A stretch of 64,000 bases of DNA from JBBQED01 sp038320345 (GTDB lineage: Bacteria > Bacteroidota > Bacteroidia > AKYH767-A > OLB10): NCBI GenBank assembly GCA_038320345.1, contig JBBQED010000011.1:48817-112816 (forward strand), in the 5' to 3' direction. The notes beneath the pieces were generated by a model. That model was not told the DNA's origin. It saw only the letters and a list, made by a program, of their open reading frames with translations, and did not search any database. The position numbers and the translations under genes were made by a program. This document shows, in pieces, positions 33,919 to 43,608 of the stretch; position 1 is the first letter of the stretch, and each line of letters opens with the position of its first letter.

Positions 33919-35427
33919 TTAAGTAAAATACTTAAAAGCGGAAGGAATAAATTCAATAATATCTCCAGCTATCATCGCATTTTCGCTGAGTTCTTGGGCG
34001 CAGAGATCACCCGCAAGTCCATGGAGATAAATGCCAAGTAGCGTTGATTGAAAAGGACTATAACCTTGTGCTAAAAACGAAGTGATCATTCCTGTTAATA
34101 CATCCCCTGCACCTGCAGTCGACATTCCAGAATTACCGGTGGAATTGAAGAGTAGGGAACCATCAGGGCACGCTATCGAAGTAAATTTTCCTTTACAAAG
34201 TAAGTAGCAATTATTTTTCTTGGCAAACGCTAGTTGTGCTTTACTACGTTCAAATGGATCTTTAAATTCTCCAATTAATTTCTTCAATTCTCCGGGATGA
34301 GGAGTAAGGATACATCCCGCAGGTAAAAATGCCAGCCATGTTGGATTTTCTGCAAGAATATTTAAAGCATCCGCATCGATGACCATAGGAATATCGAAAT
34401 CTTGAATGGTTCTTTTGAGCACATTGGCGGTTTCTTTTTCCGTTCCTATGCCGGGACCAATTCCTATGGCATTGTACTTTGCAGGTTTGAAGGGAGTGCT
34501 TAAATGTTTTTCTTCTTCATCGGCCCAAACCATTGCTTCTGGTATACATGTTTGCAAAGGGATTACTGCACACTTCGGGGCTCTAACTGTGACTTTACCT
34601 GCTCCGCTTCTTAAACATGCTCTAGCGGCCAGAATTGCAGCACCGTTCATACCATAACTTCCGGCTAACAGTAAGGCATGTCCGAAAAGTCCTTTATGTC
34701 CGAAGAGAGGTCGTGGTTTTAGTAAGGAACTTACATCTTCTGCTTCCAAAATATAATGCTTTGAGGGAGCTTTCTGAATGTATGCGGCATTCAATCCAAT
34801 ATTGAGCACTTGCCATTCTCCAATCGCTTGTGTATATTCCGGATATAGAAATGATTGCCGAGGACTTTGAAAACATAGTGTTGTACTGGCATGGATCACT
34901 TTAGTAAGATCGGGTGTTGCCTGATCAGCAAAGAGTCCGCTAGGTGCATCAATCGCAATAATTTTATTGGGAAGAGCATTGAGTTTGCGAATAATTTGCA
35001 TCACGAAACCTTCTGCTTCACGGTTTAATCCGGAACCGAAAATTGAATCGATCATCACTACATTCAAAGGTACATTAGGGAACTCTCCAATATCTTTGAG
35101 TGTGAAACAATTTTCAGGATCGAGTTGCTGAAACCGTTCTACATTTATTTGAAAATCTGCAGTAGGTTTTCCTGCATCTTCAATGATAAAAACTTTTACC
35201 TGCTTACCTTTTTTATATAGTTGTCGTGCAATACACAATCCATCTCCTCCATTATTTCCTTTACCACAGAAGATGAAAAAGTTAATGCCAGCAGGAATTG
35301 ATTCCAGTAAAAAATCGGTACAAGCAAGCGATGCTCTTTCCATCAAATCAATGGAAGCGATAGGTTCGTTTGCAATCGTTTCTTGATCGGCGTCTCTTAA
35401 CTGCGCTGAAGTAAGTACTTTAATCAT
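33919..35427 (-). CDS. nnr: Bifunctional NAD(P)HX epimerase/dehydratase
   Basis: Repairs hydrated NADH/NADPH. The 502-residue protein is a fusion: the N-terminal epimerase domain (about 1-215, CGKGNNGGDGLCIARQL, and the IDAPSGL motif) and the C-terminal ADP-dependent dehydratase of the ribokinase fold (about 225-500, HKGLFGHALLLAGSYGMNGA, GPGIG, LTPHPGEL and the catalytic GMSTAGAGDVLTG). It is the last gene of a minus-strand operon that begins with nusB, 14 nt after the metallo-beta-lactamase-fold gene. Confidence 0.94.
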   Translation of the reverse strand: MIKVLTSAQLRDADQETIANEPIASIDLMERASLACTDFLLESIPAGINFFIFCGKGNNGGDGLCIARQLYKKGKQVKVFIIEDAGKPTADFQINVERFQQLDPENCFTLKDIGEFPNVPLNVVMIDSIFGSGLNREAEGFVMQIIRKLNALPNKIIAIDAPSGLFADQATPDLTKVIHASTTLCFQSPRQSFLYPEYTQAIGEWQVLNIGLNAAYIQKAPSKHYILEAEDVSSLLKPRPLFGHKGLFGHALLLAGSYGMNGAAILAARACLRSGAGKVTVRAPKCAVIPLQTCIPEAMVWADEEEKHLSTPFKPAKYNAIGIGPGIGTEKETANVLKRTIQDFDIPMVIDADALNILAENPTWLAFLPAGCILTPHPGELKKLIGEFKDPFERSKAQLAFAKKNNCYLLCKGKFTSIACPDGSLLFNSTGNSGMSTAGAGDVLTGMITSFLAQGYSPFQSTLLGIYLHGLAGDLCAQELSENAMIAGDIIEFIPSAFKYFT

Positions 35428-35441
35428 GAGTTCAAAATAAA

Positions 35442-36380
35442 CTATAATTCATCGATCTTTAAACCGGAAACAGACAGATGATCTTTGAGTAATTTACCAT
35501 CACCATGAATTGTGTAAACTTGTTTCGCTCCTGATTCTTCAATGGTGCGAATCAAATCAAACCAATCGGCATGATCACTAATGGGAAACATTAATTCATA
35601 GCCGGTTTGCAAATGCTCCCAGCCGGACGCCATTCCTCGGAGATAATCAGGCGAAGCTTTTTGTCCCTGCAACACACCGGGAGCTACAATATAAACGATG
35701 CCTCTTTCTTTTTTGAAGACCTGTTTTTGAAACGGTTCCCATTTTGCTTTTAGAAACCCAGCTTCTTCATAATTTTTATGATAAGGCACAATCTTCGAGT
35801 GAATCATCACCCTAAGTTCAGGGGCGTATTCATTGAGCAGGTAAGTGATTCGCTGCGCTTTGCCGAGGCTATATGCTCCAATAATAAAATTGAGATCTTT
35901 ATAAGTGCTGAGCTGGCGTATTGATTCTTCCGGCGAAGGATGTGTTTTTTCAGGTTGTGCAAATGTACTTTCTGTAATAAAAATATCGCAAGGAGCAGTT
36001 TCAAAAGCTTCGCATGTAGGATTAAATTGTCGTTTGAAATCGCCTGTGTACACAATGGTTTTTCCATTCCTTTCCCAAACAATTTGTGCGGAGCCCAGCA
36101 TATGTCCCGCAGGAACAAACTTAAAAGTAATACCTTCTACAACGAATGGCTCATGATATTTGGGTGTGATCACCTGTTGTGCAAATTTCCGAAATCGGGT
36201 GTACAATAATTTTGCAGTGTTCGGTGTGCAGTAAACGATATTACTTCCCGGCACTGCGTGATCACCATGTGCATGACTGATAATTGCACAATTTACGGGT
36301 TCACGCGGATCGATCCAGATATCGGTTTGATCGACTATAAATCCTGTGGATGTACTTTTCAGAGGAGTATTTTCAGACAC
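35442..36380 (-). CDS. MBL-fold exonuclease-like protein (ligase-associated exonuclease family)
   Basis: A 312-residue metallo-beta-lactamase-fold protein with the metal site SHAHGDH near residue 33, a GHMLGSAQIVWE segment, the aspartate in VYTGDFKRQF, and late DHADWFDL plus TIHGDGK. These match the beta-CASP-related family that includes the ligase-associated DNA exonuclease, but no ligase or Lhr helicase gene is near. The substrate is therefore open. Its start overlaps coaE by 8 nt, so translation is coupled. Confidence 0.8.
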   Translation of the reverse strand: MSENTPLKSTSTGFIVDQTDIWIDPREPVNCAIISHAHGDHAVPGSNIVYCTPNTAKLLYTRFRKFAQQVITPKYHEPFVVEGITFKFVPAGHMLGSAQIVWERNGKTIVYTGDFKRQFNPTCEAFETAPCDIFITESTFAQPEKTHPSPEESIRQLSTYKDLNFIIGAYSLGKAQRITYLLNEYAPELRVMIHSKIVPYHKNYEEAGFLKAKWEPFQKQVFKKERGIVYIVAPGVLQGQKASPDYLRGMASGWEHLQTGYELMFPISDHADWFDLIRTIEESGAKQVYTIHGDGKLLKDHLSVSGLKIDEL

Positions 36381-36966
36381 TTGCGGAGATGAGTTTTTCG
36401 TGGATGCTGAGCACCTGAGGGATGACTAAATGTTGATCATCGTTAATAATACAATCATCCGAGAGCGATTTTTTCTTTTCGGATGTCCATTGCCGTGAGA
36501 TGATGGCTTTGATTTCTTCTTCTGAACGCTGATCTCGTTCCTTCACTCTTTGGATCCTTATTTCTTCAGGAGCATCAACTAAGATAATATGATTAAGATC
36601 GATATTCGTTCCTGACTCAAATAATATTGCAGCTTCACGAAGCGTGTAAGGTGCGGTGGTGTGTTGCGATTCCCAACGAGCATAATCTCTGGCTACAGCT
36701 GGATGCACTACAGCATTGAGTGAAAGGAGTAAGGGTTCGTTATTAAATACTTGCTTCGCAATAAGGGTTCTATTAAGATTCCCAGCTGCATCAAAAGCAT
36801 CTTTACCAAATAATTTTACTAGTTCACTTTTGAGTTCAACATCTTCCTGCATGAGTCTTCGTGCAGCAGCATCCGCATTGTAAATTGGAATTCCCAATGT
36901 AGAAAATATGGTGCAGACGATAGATTTCCCTGCTCCGATGCCCCCTGTGATTCCAACTCTGTACAT
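36373..36966 (-). CDS. coaE: Dephospho-CoA kinase
   Basis: Last step of coenzyme A synthesis: phosphorylation of dephospho-CoA. The 197-residue protein has the P-loop GITGGIGAGKS at 5-15, the NADAAARRLM segment that binds substrate, HPAVARDYARW, and the LID-region basic segment RIQRVKERDQRSEEE. It lies 2 nt after the YbbR gene. Confidence 0.94.
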   Translation of the reverse strand: MYRVGITGGIGAGKSIVCTIFSTLGIPIYNADAAARRLMQEDVELKSELVKLFGKDAFDAAGNLNRTLIAKQVFNNEPLLLSLNAVVHPAVARDYARWESQHTTAPYTLREAAILFESGTNIDLNHIILVDAPEEIRIQRVKERDQRSEEEIKAIISRQWTSEKKKSLSDDCIINDDQHLVIPQVLSIHEKLISASV

Positions 36967-36968
36967 GT

Positions 36969-37919
36969 CTAGTAAAATAAAAAATCAGCAGTAGCAGGTT
37001 TCCACGTAATTCGATCAGCCCACCATGGTGCTGATTTTAATTTGACGATGGCTTTCTTTTGATTTTGTTGAGTAATAGTTGCAAGAAATTCGAAACTAGC
37101 AGGAGTTGTTGCATCAAACTTACTCATGGGCACTCTACACGTCACTTGAATCTCTGCGGGAATAAGTTGCACATTTCCTTTCTTCGTTTCTGGCGTTAAG
37201 GGAACACTCACTGTGCATTCCGTAGATTGTTCCACCGGAATATAAATCCATGCAGACGTAATTTCCGGAATTACATTTTTCAATCCTTTTAAATTCAGAT
37301 TCACCGATTCGAATACTGTTCCATGGATGGATTCATGCTGTACAGTATTGGTATAAACCGTTGTCAAAGAATCTGGGAAAGGACTTGCGCCAGAGAGCCA
37401 TAAACTATCCGGAACACAAACTGCTGGTCCCGAAATCATGTAGGTATTTTTTAATTTGAGATCAAAAGTCGGTAGAATAGCCACCCTTTTGAAGTAAGAT
37501 TTCCGGGAAGGCAATTCAATCAAATCAGGAGTGATATGCTCTACGTTTAGTTTTCCTGCAAAAGATTTTAAAAATGGCTGAACTAGTTCTCGTGCTTTGA
37601 GATGATTATCAGCATTAAAAAGTCCTTGTTCTTTAATTTCTACTACTGGATGATGATGGCGCAGGATAAAATCTGCTAGATCAAATCCTCGTCCACTGAG
37701 TTCCATTTCCAGATGATCCGGTTGATTTCCGGCACTCCACGCTCTCAACCACGCTTCGTTATAGCGAAGTTCTACCTGAACTACAGTACGTTGGGTTTTA
37801 TTTAACGCATTGATGGTCCAGATTCCAGCAGCTATAATGACACAAAGGAAAAAAGCTCCGAGACGGCTGTTCTCGAGGAAGTGTTTTAAAGAGAAGGAAG
37901 AATTAGTTTTCGGATCCAT
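36969..37919 (-). CDS. YbbR-domain membrane-anchored protein
   Basis: A 316-residue protein with one N-terminal membrane segment (LGAFFLCVIIAAGIWTINAL, about 20-39) and YbbR-like beta modules after it (EMELSGRGFDLADF, PSRKSYFKRVAILPTF and VESVNLNLKGLKN-type strands). YbbR/CdaR proteins regulate diadenylate cyclase in Firmicutes, but no cyclase gene is adjacent here. The position between yajC and coaE in a nusB-led operon is one I recall from other Bacteroidota. Confidence 0.8.
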   Translation of the reverse strand: MDPKTNSSFSLKHFLENSRLGAFFLCVIIAAGIWTINALNKTQRTVVQVELRYNEAWLRAWSAGNQPDHLEMELSGRGFDLADFILRHHHPVVEIKEQGLFNADNHLKARELVQPFLKSFAGKLNVEHITPDLIELPSRKSYFKRVAILPTFDLKLKNTYMISGPAVCVPDSLWLSGASPFPDSLTTVYTNTVQHESIHGTVFESVNLNLKGLKNVIPEITSAWIYIPVEQSTECTVSVPLTPETKKGNVQLIPAEIQVTCRVPMSKFDATTPASFEFLATITQQNQKKAIVKLKSAPWWADRITWKPATADFLFY

Positions 37920-37966
37920 TGCGGGAAGCTTCCCGGCTAAGTTACCGATTCAGGTGATATGCCTGA

Positions 37967-38311
37967 TTATTTTTTAGCGACAGCAACAGCGGCAGGCTCC
38001 TGATATTGCTTCGTAGCTTCAGCAGAAACAGCAGTTTTTTCCACCTTCACTCTAACATTATTGTCGATTTCTAATTGAAAGGTACGCTCTTCCACATCCG
38101 TGATTTTACCATGCACACCACCAATCGTAACAATACGATCACCTTTTTTCAGACTTTCTTTAAAAGTCTTTTCAGTTTTGGCTTTTTTCATCTGAGGACG
38201 AATCATGAAAAAATAAAATACTACAACGATCATTAAGATCATTAATAATTGTTGTGTTGCACCACCACCAGCAGCAGGTGCAGCTTGAAGAAGAATAGTA
38301 AGAAATTGCAT
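37967..38311 (-). CDS. yajC: Preprotein translocase subunit YajC
   Basis: A 114-residue protein with one N-terminal membrane helix (LLMILMIVVVFYFFMIRPQ, the M-I-R-P-Q being the family hallmark), then KKAKTEKTFKESLKKGDRIVTIGG with the conserved G-D-x-V/I-x-T-x-G-G-x-x-G turn. It associates with the SecDF complex. The C-terminal tail is alanine/lysine-rich. It lies 71 nt after the DUF1573 gene, with a small hairpin between. Confidence 0.95.
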   Translation of the reverse strand: MQFLTILLQAAPAAGGGATQQLLMILMIVVVFYFFMIRPQMKKAKTEKTFKESLKKGDRIVTIGGVHGKITDVEERTFQLEIDNNVRVKVEKTAVSAEATKQYQEPAAVAVAKK

Positions 38312-38349
38312 TTGTAAGAGTGATTTTTTCGGTTGATGTTATGGATTGG

Positions 38350-38367
38350 GAAAACAGCATCGCTGTT
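38350..38367 (-). terminator. Small hairpin between DUF1573 and yajC genes
   Basis: On the minus strand AACAGC-GAT-GCTGTT followed by TTTTCCC. It is weak; it could partly reduce readthrough into yajC or stabilise the upstream message. Confidence 0.35.
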
Positions 38368-38382
38368 CTCTGACTATTTTTT

Positions 38383-38856
38383 TTATTTTCCTTTGAGGAC
38401 TTCACCACTAATGGTAAGCACTTTCGTATTCGGAATAGTATTGGCGAGTAGGGTGATCGTTTTTGCAACTTGTCCTGCTTGTCCTTCACTGCGATAAGTA
38501 ACTTTTATCACTCCGCTTTCACCCGGCTTTACAGGATCTTTAGGGTATTCGGGAGAGGTGCATCCACATGAGCCATGCGCTTGTGTGATTACAAGATCTG
38601 CTTTCCCTGAATTTTTGAAAGAATATTCGTGTACTATTTCAGCACCTGAATTAATCGTTCCGAAGTCGAAGGTGGATTCTTCAAAATCAAATTTCGGTAA
38701 TGCATCATCGTTAGTAACGCCAGAAGCAGTAGCTGGATTATTGATGATGTCCGGCGACACATGATCGTTTCCTGTTTGAGGAGTATTATTTTTATCAGTA
38801 CAAGAAGCGAAGCTAAATGCTGCAGCTATCAAGAGGGGACAAATCAGTTTTCTCAT
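38383..38856 (-). CDS. DUF1573 lipoprotein
   Basis: A 157-residue lipoprotein (signal peptide with lipobox FASC, C19) that carries one DUF1573 domain, an Ig-like fold common in Bacteroidota: STFDFGTINSGAEIVHEYSFKN, the cysteine pair in HGSCGCTSPEYPKDPVKPGE, and a final ITISGEVLKG-type strand, each quoted in part. Function unknown, envelope-located. It lies 9 nt after nusB. Confidence 0.88.
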   Translation of the reverse strand: MRKLICPLLIAAAFSFASCTDKNNTPQTGNDHVSPDIINNPATASGVTNDDALPKFDFEESTFDFGTINSGAEIVHEYSFKNSGKADLVITQAHGSCGCTSPEYPKDPVKPGESGVIKVTYRSEGQAGQVAKTITLLANTIPNTKVLTISGEVLKGK

Positions 38857-38865
38857 CTTTTGTAT

Positions 38866-39804
38866 TTATTCAACAAGACCTCTACCGGTCTTAACAATTT
38901 TTCCTTGCTCACGCAATTCAATCACGAGCTTATCAATAACACCGTTGATGAATGCTTTGCTATTAGGAGTACTATAATCTTTAGAAATATCAATGTATTC
39001 GTTGATACTCACTTTCACTGGAATATTACTGATATTTAATATCTCGCATAAGGCCATTTTCATGAGGATGATATCCACGAGTGCAATCCTATCGGCATCC
39101 CAGTTCTTGGTTTTATCAGCGATCATCTGTTGAAAATAGGCATCATCACGAATGGTTTTCTTAACCAGATCACGCATAAACAGAATATCATCCTCTTCAT
39201 CTTTATAAAGAGGGAGTAGTGAATAAGTGGCATCGCTTTTACCAGATTCAATGGTACGATGAAGCATGGATTCTACGAGGCCTAAACTCTCAGCCCAATA
39301 GATGGTTCTTTCTTCTAATAAATGACGGATATTTTCTGAATTTTCAAAAACTTCTTTATACACCCAGTTAATGAATTCATCATCTTTTTTGGGATTGGTA
39401 TTTGGCGAAGAAATATAGGCTTTGTACTGATCCAACTGACGAATCTGGAAGAACGCTTTCTTGACGTTATCCGCTTCAGGTTGCCAGCTAATTTTATACT
39501 GTTTTAGCAGTGCCTCAAAATTTTTACTTCCCGACAGCCAAGCAATAAATCGATTGTCTTTCAACATTTTTTCTGCCTTCTTTTTTAGTCCGGTAACGGC
39601 GCTATTGGGCAGATCATCGTAATACATTTCTTCCTGATGTGCGAGTTCAATAAAGAACTGCAAGACCATCAGATAAAGTTCAAAAATTTTACGGGTTCCG
39701 TTGAGCAGTTCCTGTTCTGTGCGTTGAATATCTCTTTGCTCCGACTGGAAGTAGGCATAAAGTGCCTGCATCACACGGATTCGTAAGTGCCTTCTGCTTA
39801 ACAT
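38866..39804 (-). CDS. nusB: Transcription antitermination factor NusB (long form)
   Basis: NusB binds boxA RNA with S10 in rRNA antitermination. The protein has 312 residues compared with about 140 in E. coli. The N-terminal RRHLRIRVMQALYAYFQSE and C-terminal part (WDADRIALVDIILMKMALCEIL, INEYIDISKDYSTPNSKAFINGVID, quoted in part) are clear NusB; the middle (about 60-200) is an extra helical insertion found in Bacteroidota NusB proteins. It heads a seven-gene operon ending at 33919. Confidence 0.93.
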   Translation of the reverse strand: MLSRRHLRIRVMQALYAYFQSEQRDIQRTEQELLNGTRKIFELYLMVLQFFIELAHQEEMYYDDLPNSAVTGLKKKAEKMLKDNRFIAWLSGSKNFEALLKQYKISWQPEADNVKKAFFQIRQLDQYKAYISSPNTNPKKDDEFINWVYKEVFENSENIRHLLEERTIYWAESLGLVESMLHRTIESGKSDATYSLLPLYKDEEDDILFMRDLVKKTIRDDAYFQQMIADKTKNWDADRIALVDIILMKMALCEILNISNIPVKVSINEYIDISKDYSTPNSKAFINGVIDKLVIELREQGKIVKTGRGLVE

Positions 39805-39937
39805 GTATTTTCGATAAGAACGGTGAGTAAGAATCAGGAACAGAATATTTCACTTCCAGCTGTGAACGATCATCAAGAATGCAAATGCATAAACATGCAA
39901 CACTCCATTCAGAACATCAAATAATGAACGTTAAAGA

Positions 39938-41047
39938 TTAACGTGTTAATTTAACTTTTCCGATATCGGCAATTCTTTTTTCTGCCATCTGCGTAGCAGC
40001 AAGCTGAGTATAGATTCCCTGCTCACGACTCATCTTTAGAATATCGAGTGTTACATTATAAATGTGTTCCGTTTGAGTTAAAGCACGCTGACGATTGTAT
40101 CCGATCAATTCAGAATAAACGTTGATGAGTCCACCTGCATTGATGAGGAAATCAGGAGCGTAAATAATTCCTTTTTCCATCAGCATAGGTCCGTGGACGG
40201 TTTCATCAGCCAGCTGATTATTTGCAGCACCTGCAACGATGGAACATTTCAAGCGACTGATATTTTCTGTATTTAAAGTGGCACCTAAGGCACATGGAGC
40301 ATAAATATCAATATCGAGGTCAAAGATTTTATCAGGAGCAACAATAGTAGCTCCGAATTCCATCGATACCTTTTTCAACTGATCTTCGTTGAGGTCTGAT
40401 ATATAAACAGTAGCGCCTTCTTTCACGAGGTTTTTCACGAGGTTCTCACCAACATGACCAACACCTTGAACGAGAATTTTTTTGCCATTCAAATTATCTT
40501 TTCCCCAAGCGAATTGAGCCGATGCTTTCATTCCCATGTAAACGCCATAAGCCGTTACAGGAGAAGGATCACCACCACCACCCATGCTTTCAGGAAGACC
40601 CGTTACATGTTTAGTTTCCATGGCAACATATTCCATGTCCTTGGTAGTAGTTCCTACATCCTCAGCAGTAATATATTTACCATTCAGATTATTCACAAAA
40701 CGTCCGAATTTACGGAAGAGGGCTTCTGATTTATCTTTACGGCTATCGCCGATAATTACCGCTTTACCACCACCCAGATTTAATCCGGAGATCGCCGCTT
40801 TGTAAGTCATCCCGCGGGAAAGTCTCAACACATCATTAACAGCTTCGCCTTCATTTTTATAAACCCACATTCTGGTACCCCCAAGGGCAGGACCAAGAAC
40901 AGTGTTATGAACTGCGATAATCGCTCTCAAACCCGTTTCCGGATCGTTGCAAAAAACCACTTGCTCATGCAAACTGGTGGAGATACTTTCAAATACGTTG
41001 GTGCTTACCGGAGCAAGGACGGGCTTTTTTTCAGTTACTTCGATCAT
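39938..41047 (-). CDS. Leucine dehydrogenase-type Glu/Leu/Phe/Val dehydrogenase
   Basis: NAD-dependent amino acid dehydrogenase that interconverts branched-chain amino acids and 2-oxo acids. With the ATG at 41047 it has 369 residues, the size of leucine dehydrogenases. The frame continues to 41107, but the promoter box (41072-41079) lies inside that stretch, so the longer start is unlikely. Seen: ALGGTRMW, the catalytic lysine in LNLGGGKAVIIGD, AEDVGTTTKDM, and the NAD motif VQGVGHVGENL. It is a single gene. Confidence 0.92.
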   Translation of the reverse strand: MIEVTEKKPVLAPVSTNVFESISTSLHEQVVFCNDPETGLRAIIAVHNTVLGPALGGTRMWVYKNEGEAVNDVLRLSRGMTYKAAISGLNLGGGKAVIIGDSRKDKSEALFRKFGRFVNNLNGKYITAEDVGTTTKDMEYVAMETKHVTGLPESMGGGGDPSPVTAYGVYMGMKASAQFAWGKDNLNGKKILVQGVGHVGENLVKNLVKEGATVYISDLNEDQLKKVSMEFGATIVAPDKIFDLDIDIYAPCALGATLNTENISRLKCSIVAGAANNQLADETVHGPMLMEKGIIYAPDFLINAGGLINVYSELIGYNRQRALTQTEHIYNVTLDILKMSREQGIYTQLAATQMAEKRIADIGKVKLTR

Positions 41048-41071
41048 GAATCGATAGATTATTTGGGAAGG

Positions 41072-41104
41072 CAAAGGTAGGGTTTTTTGATCCATGGAAA
41101 CAAA
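41072..41104 (-). promoter_or_regulatory. Promoter of the leucine dehydrogenase gene
   Basis: Minus strand TTTG (41104-41101), 21 nt, TACCTTTG (41079-41072); leader of about 24 nt to the ATG at 41047. It decides between two possible starts. Confidence 0.65.
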
Positions 41105-41225
41105 CAAAAAGCCTTGAGTTTACAGGGAATTCAGAGGATAAATCTCCTACTTTTACATTCTTGAATATCAAAGGTTAATCTTCCATCCTTAAAACCTGAA
41201 CTCTTGATAATCATACAACTAGACT

Positions 41226-43013
41226 GTGAAAGAATTACGCATACTCAATAAATATTTTTACAAATACCGTCGGCACCTCGTCTGGGGAATCTTATTTGTA
41301 ACCGTTTCTAATCTTTTCGGCATTTTTCCTGCCCAATTAACACGAAATGCACTGGATGTAGTGGCTGCTAATATTGAAACTTATCGCCTTTTTAATGGGT
41401 TTCAAATTCAAAATGATTTTTATAAGCTACTCACTTTTAATATTTTACTCTTTGTAGGGTTGGTATTATCAATGGCACTGTTAAAAGGTGTCTTCATGTT
41501 TCTGATGCGCCAAACCATCATTGTGATGTCGAGGCATGTGGAGTATGACATGAAAAATGAGATTTATGCCCATTATCAGAAATTGGGAATGGGCTTTTAT
41601 TCAAAGAATAATACCGGCGATCTGATGAACCGGATTAGCGAAGATGTAGGTAGAGTGCGGATGTATGTGGGTCCGGCGATTATGTACACCATCAACCTGA
41701 TTGTGATGTTTATTCTGGTCATTTGGGCGATGGTAAGTGTCAATCACCGTCTTGCATTTTATGTACTTCTGCCTTTACCAGTAATGTCGTTTATGGTGTA
41801 TTACGTACATGATATGATTAATAAGAGGAGTGAAGCAGTTCAGGCAAAACTCTCCGACCTATCGACATTTGTACAGGAAACATTTTCAGGAATCAGAGTG
41901 CTGAAGGCCTATGCCAGAGAAGAGCAATTCAGAGATGCCTATGCTAAAGAATCGGGTGATTACCGAGATCTTTCTATGAGCCTCGTAAAAGTGAATGCAC
42001 TATTTATTCCGAGTATGCTTTTACTGGTGGGATTAAGTACCATTCTCACAATTTATGTAGGAAGTTTAGAGGTGATGAACGGTAGACTTACTGTTGGAAA
42101 TATTGCTGAGTTTGTATTGTATGTGACGATGCTCACCTGGCCTGTAGCTTCCTTAGGATGGGTGATTACAATTATTCAAAGGGCAGCTGCTTCTCAACAG
42201 CGGATCAATGAGTTTTTAAATACCGCACCGGATTTAAAGAATGGAACTTTTAAAGATACCGGATTGAAAGGTGAAGTAAGTGTAGAAGATATCAGTGTGA
42301 CTTATCCCAATTCGGGTACCGTGGCGCTTGATCATGTTTCCTTCAAGATTAAATCTGGACAATCACTGGGCGTTATCGGAAGAACGGGTTCCGGAAAAAG
42401 TACATTGGTAAATGTGCTGTTAAGGATGATGGATCCAGATTCGGGAAAAGTAAATTTTGACGGGAAAAATTTGCGAGACTATGACCTCGGATTTCTGCGT
42501 GAACGTATCGGATGTGTTCCTCAGGAAGTCTTTCTTTTTTCGGATACTATTGCTGGAAATATTGCTTTCGGATTAAAAGGAAATAAGGATCAAGCGCTCA
42601 TTATTCAGGCTGCTAAAGACTCCGTTGTACATGATAATATTGCTGATTTTCCGAAAGGCTATGAAACGATGGTAGGAGAGCGGGGAATCACACTTTCAGG
42701 AGGACAAAAGCAGAGGATTTCAATTGCCCGTGCGATCATCAAACAACCTGATATCTTAATTTTTGATGATTGCCTTTCTGCAGTTGATACCGTTACCGAA
42801 GAGCAGATTTTAAATAATCTGAGAAGGATTATGCAACATCGCACTACTATATTGGTAAGTCACAGGGTTGCCACGGTAAAAGATGCTGATCATATTATTG
42901 TACTCGATGAGGGTAAGATTGCCGAGCAAGGGAGCCATCAGGAACTCCTGGATAGGAAAGGATTGTATGCCGGAATCTTCGAAATGCAACTGGTAGAAGA
43001 GCTAGAATCCTGA
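41226..43013 (+). CDS. ABC transporter, ATPase/permease fusion (MsbA-like)
   Basis: A 595-residue half-transporter: six membrane helices (about 20-330) and a C-terminal ATPase with Walker A GRTGSGKST, the Q loop, signature LSGGQKQRISIARA, Walker B DILIFDDCLSAVD and the switch His (LVSHRVAT). It works as a dimer and resembles lipid or drug exporters of the MsbA/MdlB group; the cargo is unknown. Walker B reads DD rather than DE, so the usual catalytic glutamate is replaced by Asp, which could lower ATPase activity or point to a heterodimer. The start is GTG at 41226. Confidence 0.9.
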   Translation: MKELRILNKYFYKYRRHLVWGILFVTVSNLFGIFPAQLTRNALDVVAANIETYRLFNGFQIQNDFYKLLTFNILLFVGLVLSMALLKGVFMFLMRQTIIVMSRHVEYDMKNEIYAHYQKLGMGFYSKNNTGDLMNRISEDVGRVRMYVGPAIMYTINLIVMFILVIWAMVSVNHRLAFYVLLPLPVMSFMVYYVHDMINKRSEAVQAKLSDLSTFVQETFSGIRVLKAYAREEQFRDAYAKESGDYRDLSMSLVKVNALFIPSMLLLVGLSTILTIYVGSLEVMNGRLTVGNIAEFVLYVTMLTWPVASLGWVITIIQRAAASQQRINEFLNTAPDLKNGTFKDTGLKGEVSVEDISVTYPNSGTVALDHVSFKIKSGQSLGVIGRTGSGKSTLVNVLLRMMDPDSGKVNFDGKNLRDYDLGFLRERIGCVPQEVFLFSDTIAGNIAFGLKGNKDQALIIQAAKDSVVHDNIADFPKGYETMVGERGITLSGGQKQRISIARAIIKQPDILIFDDCLSAVDTVTEEQILNNLRRIMQHRTTILVSHRVATVKDADHIIVLDEGKIAEQGSHQELLDRKGLYAGIFEMQLVEELES

Positions 43014-43083
43014 GGCAGCCTTGTTGATTAATTGAACCGTGTATATTTTTTTTCTTATTATTGCTGTAAGAAATATATAATCT

Positions 43084-43539
43084 ATGAGCGATTTCGACCA
43101 TTTGCAACCCAGAGATGCCTTCTTCTCGAAGAGAATCCGTGCAGGAAAACGTACGTATTATTTTGATGTAAAAGCAACTCGGGGTAACGACTATTATATT
43201 ACGATTACCGAGAGTAAACGTAAGCCGGGAGAGTCGGAAGATCGTCCTTTTTTCGAGAAGCATAAACTGTTTCTCTACAAAGAAGATTTCGAGAAGTTTA
43301 CGGAAGGTTTGCACGAAGCACTAGACTATATCCGCGAAAAACGTTCTGGAGAAACTACATCAAGTACTCCCTACCAAGAAGGGGGAAATCAGAGTTATCT
43401 GCAAGAAGAACATACGCATCAATCAGATTTTAGTCAGCAAGAATCTGCTCCGGTAGAAATCGAAAATGAGCATCAGGTGGAAGCTTCAACAAGAAGCAGT
43501 TTTACCGATCTCAATTTTGAGGATCTTGAAAAGCACTAA
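43084..43539 (+). CDS. DUF3276 / PUR-alpha-like nucleic-acid-binding protein
   Basis: A 151-residue protein with the PUR (DUF3276) domain at about 8-80: FFSKRIRAGKRTYYFDVKAT, DYYITITESKR and KHKLFLYKEDFEKFTEGL-type segments. Proteins of this family bind single-stranded DNA/RNA. The C-terminal half (about 95-151) is acidic, glutamine/serine-rich and disordered. A TTG (43021), 18 nt, TATATTTT gives a weak promoter about 35 nt upstream. A bidirectional terminator follows. Confidence 0.88.
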   Translation: MSDFDHLQPRDAFFSKRIRAGKRTYYFDVKATRGNDYYITITESKRKPGESEDRPFFEKHKLFLYKEDFEKFTEGLHEALDYIREKRSGETTSSTPYQEGGNQSYLQEEHTHQSDFSQQESAPVEIENEHQVEASTRSSFTDLNFEDLEKH

Positions 43540-43558
43540 GAATAGTTGAATCCAAAAA

Positions 43559-43592
43559 GAAAATCCCGCCAGTAAGCGGGATTTTCTTTTTG
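43559..43592. terminator. Bidirectional terminator between convergent genes
   Basis: Stem AAAATCCCGC / GCGGGATTTT with a 6-nt loop, flanked by A and T tracts on both sides; it can serve the PUR gene (+) and the regulator gene (-). Confidence 0.88.
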
Positions 43593-43608
43593 GTAGTAAG
43601 TAGTATAG

